A DNA stretch of 17,465 nucleotides. Origin: JAKEHA01 sp035687255. GTDB lineage: Bacteria; Krumholzibacteriota; Krumholzibacteriia; WVZY01; JAKEHA01. The stretch lies in NCBI GenBank assembly GCA_035687255.1, contig DASRYI010000050.1, forward strand, positions 1-17,465, written 5' to 3'. Position 1 is the stretch's first letter; each line of letters opens with the position of its first letter. Shown here in pieces: positions 14,868 through 17,465 of the stretch. The position numbers were made by a program, and so were the translations under genes. The notes under the pieces are model-generated. The model made no database searches, was not told the origin of the DNA, and worked only from the letters and a program-made list of their open reading frames with translations.

Positions 14868-15428
14868 ATGATCAAGATCAATCTTCTTCCGTCCGAGGAA
14901 CGCTCGAGCAAGCGGAAGATCAGCCTTCCGACCATCTCGGGCGGCGCCGTGCTGTGGGTGTCACTGATCGTGATGATCTACGCGGGCGCCGTCGCGGGCG
15001 TGTGGGTGCTGCAGAGCCGGAAGATCGCGGACTACGAGACGAAGATCCAGGCTCTCAAAGAGGAGTCGGCCCGTCTGGCGCCGCAGCTGGCGAAGATTCG
15101 CAAGCTGACCGCGGAGCGCGAAGAGGTCAACAAGCGCCTCGGTATCATCGCGTCTCTCGACAAGGATCGTTATCTGCACGTGCGCATGATGAACGACCTG
15201 GCGGTCGAGGTGCCGGACAACTGCTGGATCGAGGAAGTGGACGAGACCGGCGGCGCGTCGGTGTCCATCAAGGGAGTCACCTTCTCCAACTTCATCATCG
15301 CGGACTTCATGACCAGCCTCGACAAGTCGGGCCGGTTCAATGACGTCGCGTTGAAGAAGGCGCAGGAAGGCGACATCGACGACGTTCGCGTTGTGAAGTT
15401 CGAACTCAGCGCGAAGCTGGTGAATTAA
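14868..15428 (+). CDS. pilN: Type IV pilus assembly protein PilN
   Basis: 186 residues. The N-terminal cytoplasmic motif MIKINLLPSEER is the PilM-binding segment. It is followed by one transmembrane helix (about 24-46), a coiled-coil region (about 50-85) and a ferredoxin-like periplasmic domain. It forms a heterodimer with PilO in the periplasm. The ATG directly follows the pilM stop codon, and GGGAGG lies upstream inside pilM, so the two are translationally coupled. Length and layout are normal for PilN. Confidence 0.93.
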   Translation: MIKINLLPSEERSSKRKISLPTISGGAVLWVSLIVMIYAGAVAGVWVLQSRKIADYETKIQALKEESARLAPQLAKIRKLTAEREEVNKRLGIIASLDKDRYLHVRMMNDLAVEVPDNCWIEEVDETGGASVSIKGVTFSNFIIADFMTSLDKSGRFNDVALKKAQEGDIDDVRVVKFELSAKLVN

Positions 15429-15470
15429 GCAGGCGGCGGAAGACCCAGGCCTTCAGAGGGAAGGGCAACC

Positions 15471-16247
15471 ATGAACCTGAGAGAACCCAAGACACAGAAG
15501 ATCCTCGCGGGGTGCCTGGCACTCGTCGTGGGGGGATACATCTACTTCGGCACTTCGCTCTTTCCGTTCAACTATCCGGTGCGCAAGGCGAAGATCGAAG
15601 AGCTCAAGGCCGAGCATGAAAAGCTCTCGGCTGAAGTGGAGAAAGCGCGCAAGGTCGTGGGCGACCTCGCGCGTCTCGAGGCCGAATACGAGCGCCTGCA
15701 TGACCAGTGGCTCTCGGCCCAGGAACTTCTGCCGGAAGAGAGCGAGATGCCGGATCTGCTGCGCCAGGTGACCACCGCGGGCAGCCGGTCGGGCGTCGAG
15801 TTTGCGCTCTTCGAGCCCGGGGCGCCGGCGCCGCACGACTACTACACGGATCATCCGATCAACGTGTCGGTGCGCGGCAACTACCATCAGGTCGGCTCGT
15901 TCATCGGGCGTCTCGCCAATCTCGAGCGCATCGTGAACGTGAGCGACCTCTCGATGGTGCAGCCCAATGAAAAGAAGGGCGCCAAGAAGAAGACATCCAC
16001 GAGCAAGAAGAAGAAGGATACGGCGGACAACGAAGATGCCGTGGCGCGTTCCAACAACACCGTGGAGGCGCACTTCACGCTCACGGCGTACACGCTGATC
16101 AAGAGCGTGCCCGGGGAAACGGTTGAGGCCCAGCAGGCGACCGCCGGCAAGAATGGGAAAGACACCATGAACGGCGCCAAAACGGCGCGCAAGAGCACCG
16201 CCAAGAAGGGGGGCGCCAACAATGCAGAACAGCATGCGCAGAACTAG
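15471..16247 (+). CDS. pilO: Type IV pilus assembly protein PilO
   Basis: 258 residues, somewhat longer than the usual PilO of about 200. A short cytoplasmic N-terminus, one transmembrane helix (about 11-29) and a coiled coil (about 37-80) lead to a ferredoxin-like core (PDLLRQVTTAGSRSGVEF ... HPINVSVRGNYHQVGSFIGR). The core is interrupted near 163-185 by a very Lys-rich, low-complexity segment (KKGAKKKTSTSKKKKD), and there is a Lys/Ala-rich tail of about 45 residues after the last predicted strand. Both insertions are unusual for PilO. It pairs with PilN and binds PilP. A GAGGGAAGGG-type site precedes the ATG, and pilP starts 26 bases before its stop. Confidence 0.9.
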   Translation: MNLREPKTQKILAGCLALVVGGYIYFGTSLFPFNYPVRKAKIEELKAEHEKLSAEVEKARKVVGDLARLEAEYERLHDQWLSAQELLPEESEMPDLLRQVTTAGSRSGVEFALFEPGAPAPHDYYTDHPINVSVRGNYHQVGSFIGRLANLERIVNVSDLSMVQPNEKKGAKKKTSTSKKKKDTADNEDAVARSNNTVEAHFTLTAYTLIKSVPGETVEAQQATAGKNGKDTMNGAKTARKSTAKKGGANNAEQHAQN

Positions 16248-16725
16248 TCTTCTGGTGTGCCTGGTGTGCGCTTTCGCGGCCATTTCCGCCGCGCGCGCCG
16301 ATGCGCCGGCCGATACCACCAGCACCGCGCCGAGTCCGCAGGCGACGCCGGCTGCGGCCGCCGATAACGACGCTCCCGCCGCCACCATGGCGCCGGGTGG
16401 CAAAGTGGTGCTGCGGGAAAATCTCTACTACTACGACGCGTTCAATCGCCGTGATCCGTTCCGGTCGCTGGTGGATGGCGCGTTCAATCGGAACGACAAG
16501 ATGGACCTGGTAAACCTGAATGCGGTCCAGCTGGTCGGTGTGGTGCGCGGCGAAGTCGACCGTTTCGCGCTTCTCGAGGATGCCAGCGGTTACAGCTACA
16601 TCCTGCGCGTTGGCGATCGCGTGCACAACGGAACCGTGGTTTCGATCGGAGAGGACGAACTGGTGGCCCGGGTCACCAACTTCGGTCAGACGACGACTGT
16701 CAGACTTCACCTCGTTGGACGGTAA
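16222..16725 (+). CDS. pilP: Type IV pilus assembly protein PilP
   Basis: 167 residues. The N-terminal signal peptide (about 1-26, ending AARA) is followed by a disordered Ala/Pro/Thr stretch. The PilP beta-sandwich domain then shows YYYDAFNRRDPFRSL, LNAVQLVGVVRG and SYILRVGDRVHNG, matching the family pattern. PilP links the PilN-PilO heterodimer to the N0 domain of the PilQ secretin. PilP is usually a lipoprotein; here Cys13 and Cys16 lie in the hydrophobic core, but neither makes a good lipobox, so the anchor is uncertain. GGGGGG at 16208-16213 is 8 nt before the ATG. It overlaps the end of pilO by 26 bases, indicating coupling. Confidence 0.9.
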   Translation: MQNSMRRTSLLVCLVCAFAAISAARADAPADTTSTAPSPQATPAAAADNDAPAATMAPGGKVVLRENLYYYDAFNRRDPFRSLVDGAFNRNDKMDLVNLNAVQLVGVVRGEVDRFALLEDASGYSYILRVGDRVHNGTVVSIGEDELVARVTNFGQTTTVRLHLVGR

Positions 16726-16737
16726 GAAGGAGTGGCA

Positions 16738-17465
16738 ATGAAAACCAAGCTCACAATCGTCACGACCCTGGTTGTGGGTCTGATCGTGATGGCGGCGCTT
16801 GCCGTTGGTGACGTGACGAAGCTCGATTCGATCGACATCGCACAGTCGCCGATCGCGACCACGTACACGATCAACCCGACCGGACAGGTCCAGTATCAGG
16901 AATACAAACTCGACAATCCCTCGCGCCTGGTGATCGACCTGGTCGGCGTGCAGAACGCCATCCGGCCCGAGATGCTCAAGCCCGATGGCAGCTTTGTCAC
17001 CGCCGTGCGTACCAGCCAGTTCCAGACGGAACCGGATGCGGTGACGCGCGTGGTGTTCGAGCTGGCCGCAGGCGTGCAGTACAAGGTCACGCGCCGGGGC
17101 ACGTCCATCGAAGCGGCGTTCACCAACGCCAATGTGATGATGGGCGCCAGCATGGGCGGCGACAATCCGCCAGCGACTCCGGTGGCAGCGCCGGCCGAGT
17201 CGACGGCCAAGCCTGCGCCCGCGCAGAACACGGCGACCGAAACCGCCGCGCCTGTGACCGCTGCCACTTCCGCGACGTCTGCTGCACCCGCGACGTCCGC
17301 CGCTCCCGCGGCGGATGCCGACGCCGGCGAGCAGGTTGCGGTGGTCAGCAAGCCCTCGACGCCCGAGGAGAAGCCCGCGTGGACGCAGCCGGACTCGACC
17401 AGTGCGGACGACGCGCAGTGGCCCGAAGCCACCAGTGTGGCGCCCAAGCCCAAGGCCGGCGCCGG
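16738..17465 (+). CDS. pilQ: Secretin PilQ, N-terminal part (3'-truncated by the window edge)
   Basis: Open from the ATG at 16738 through the last base, 242 full codons with no stop. AAGGAG at 16727-16732 precedes the start, 12 nt after the pilP stop. It has a signal peptide (MKTKLTIVTTLVVGLIVMAA, cut near residue 22-24). An AMIN domain (about 25-133) carries the TTYTINPTGQVQYQEYKLDN and PSRLVIDLVG core, which binds peptidoglycan in PilQ. A long low-complexity Ala/Pro/Thr/Ser linker (about 145-242) follows and continues past the edge. The N0/N1 and secretin domains must lie downstream of the window. PilQ forms the outer-membrane gate for the pilus. Identification rests on the AMIN domain together with position after pilP. 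Confidence 0.9.
   Translation, partial: MKTKLTIVTTLVVGLIVMAALAVGDVTKLDSIDIAQSPIATTYTINPTGQVQYQEYKLDNPSRLVIDLVGVQNAIRPEMLKPDGSFVTAVRTSQFQTEPDAVTRVVFELAAGVQYKVTRRGTSIEAAFTNANVMMGASMGGDNPPATPVAAPAESTAKPAPAQNTATETAAPVTAATSATSAAPATSAAPAADADAGEQVAVVSKPSTPEEKPAWTQPDSTSADDAQWPEATSVAPKPKAGA

Noticed and set aside
16896..17453. Minus-strand frame of 185 codons with Ala/Val-rich sequence at the right edge
   Set aside because: It is the complement of the pilQ Ala/Pro/Thr linker; the + strand frame has a signal peptide, ribosome site and AMIN domain.

Overview
This window is almost entirely a type IV pilus (T4P) locus, read from the + strand, from a GC-rich Gram-negative (diderm) bacterium. The diderm assignment follows from a TonB-dependent outer-membrane receptor, a PilP pilot protein and the start of a PilQ secretin. 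The order pilB-T-C-S-R-A, an ABC transporter with a TPR protein, pilD, then pilM-N-O-P-Q resembles the Myxococcus/deltaproteobacterial pil locus. The same order could also occur in an uncultured GC-rich phylum, and no phylum can be fixed by eye.

Layout. 1-1554: C-terminal part of a TonB-dependent receptor (5' end outside the window). 1566-1997: a small ComEA-like membrane-anchored helix-hairpin-helix DNA-binding protein. 1998-2262: a regulatory gap with a near-perfect sigma-54 promoter. 2263-9436: pilB (extension ATPase), pilT (retraction ATPase), pilC (inner-membrane platform), pilS (sensor kinase) and pilR (sigma-54 activator). 9437-9677: a second gap with a consensus sigma-54 promoter. 9678-10115: pilA (major pilin), followed by a strong hairpin terminator. 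10275-13537: ABC ATPase, ABC-2 permease, TPR-type membrane-anchored protein and pilD (prepilin peptidase), tightly coupled. 13538-13805: a third gap with a third sigma-54 promoter. 13806 to the end: pilM, pilN, pilO, pilP and the first 242 codons of pilQ, which runs off the window.

How it works together. PilD cleaves prepilin PilA. PilB and PilT power extension and retraction through PilC. PilM-N-O-P form the alignment complex linking PilC to the PilQ secretin. PilS and PilR are expected to switch on the sigma-54 promoters. Each of the three blocks (pilB operon, pilA, pilM operon) has its own -24/-12 promoter, so the cluster looks like a self-contained sigma-54 regulon. A short GCAAAnTGC-like motif lies about 127-144 bp upstream of each -24 element and is a candidate PilR binding site. 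The ABC/TPR trio matches the poorly understood Myxococcus pilGHI genes, and ComEA next to pilB hints at DNA uptake. No minor pilins or PilY1 are seen here. I find no RNA genes, CRISPR arrays or mobile elements, and no credible minus-strand genes.
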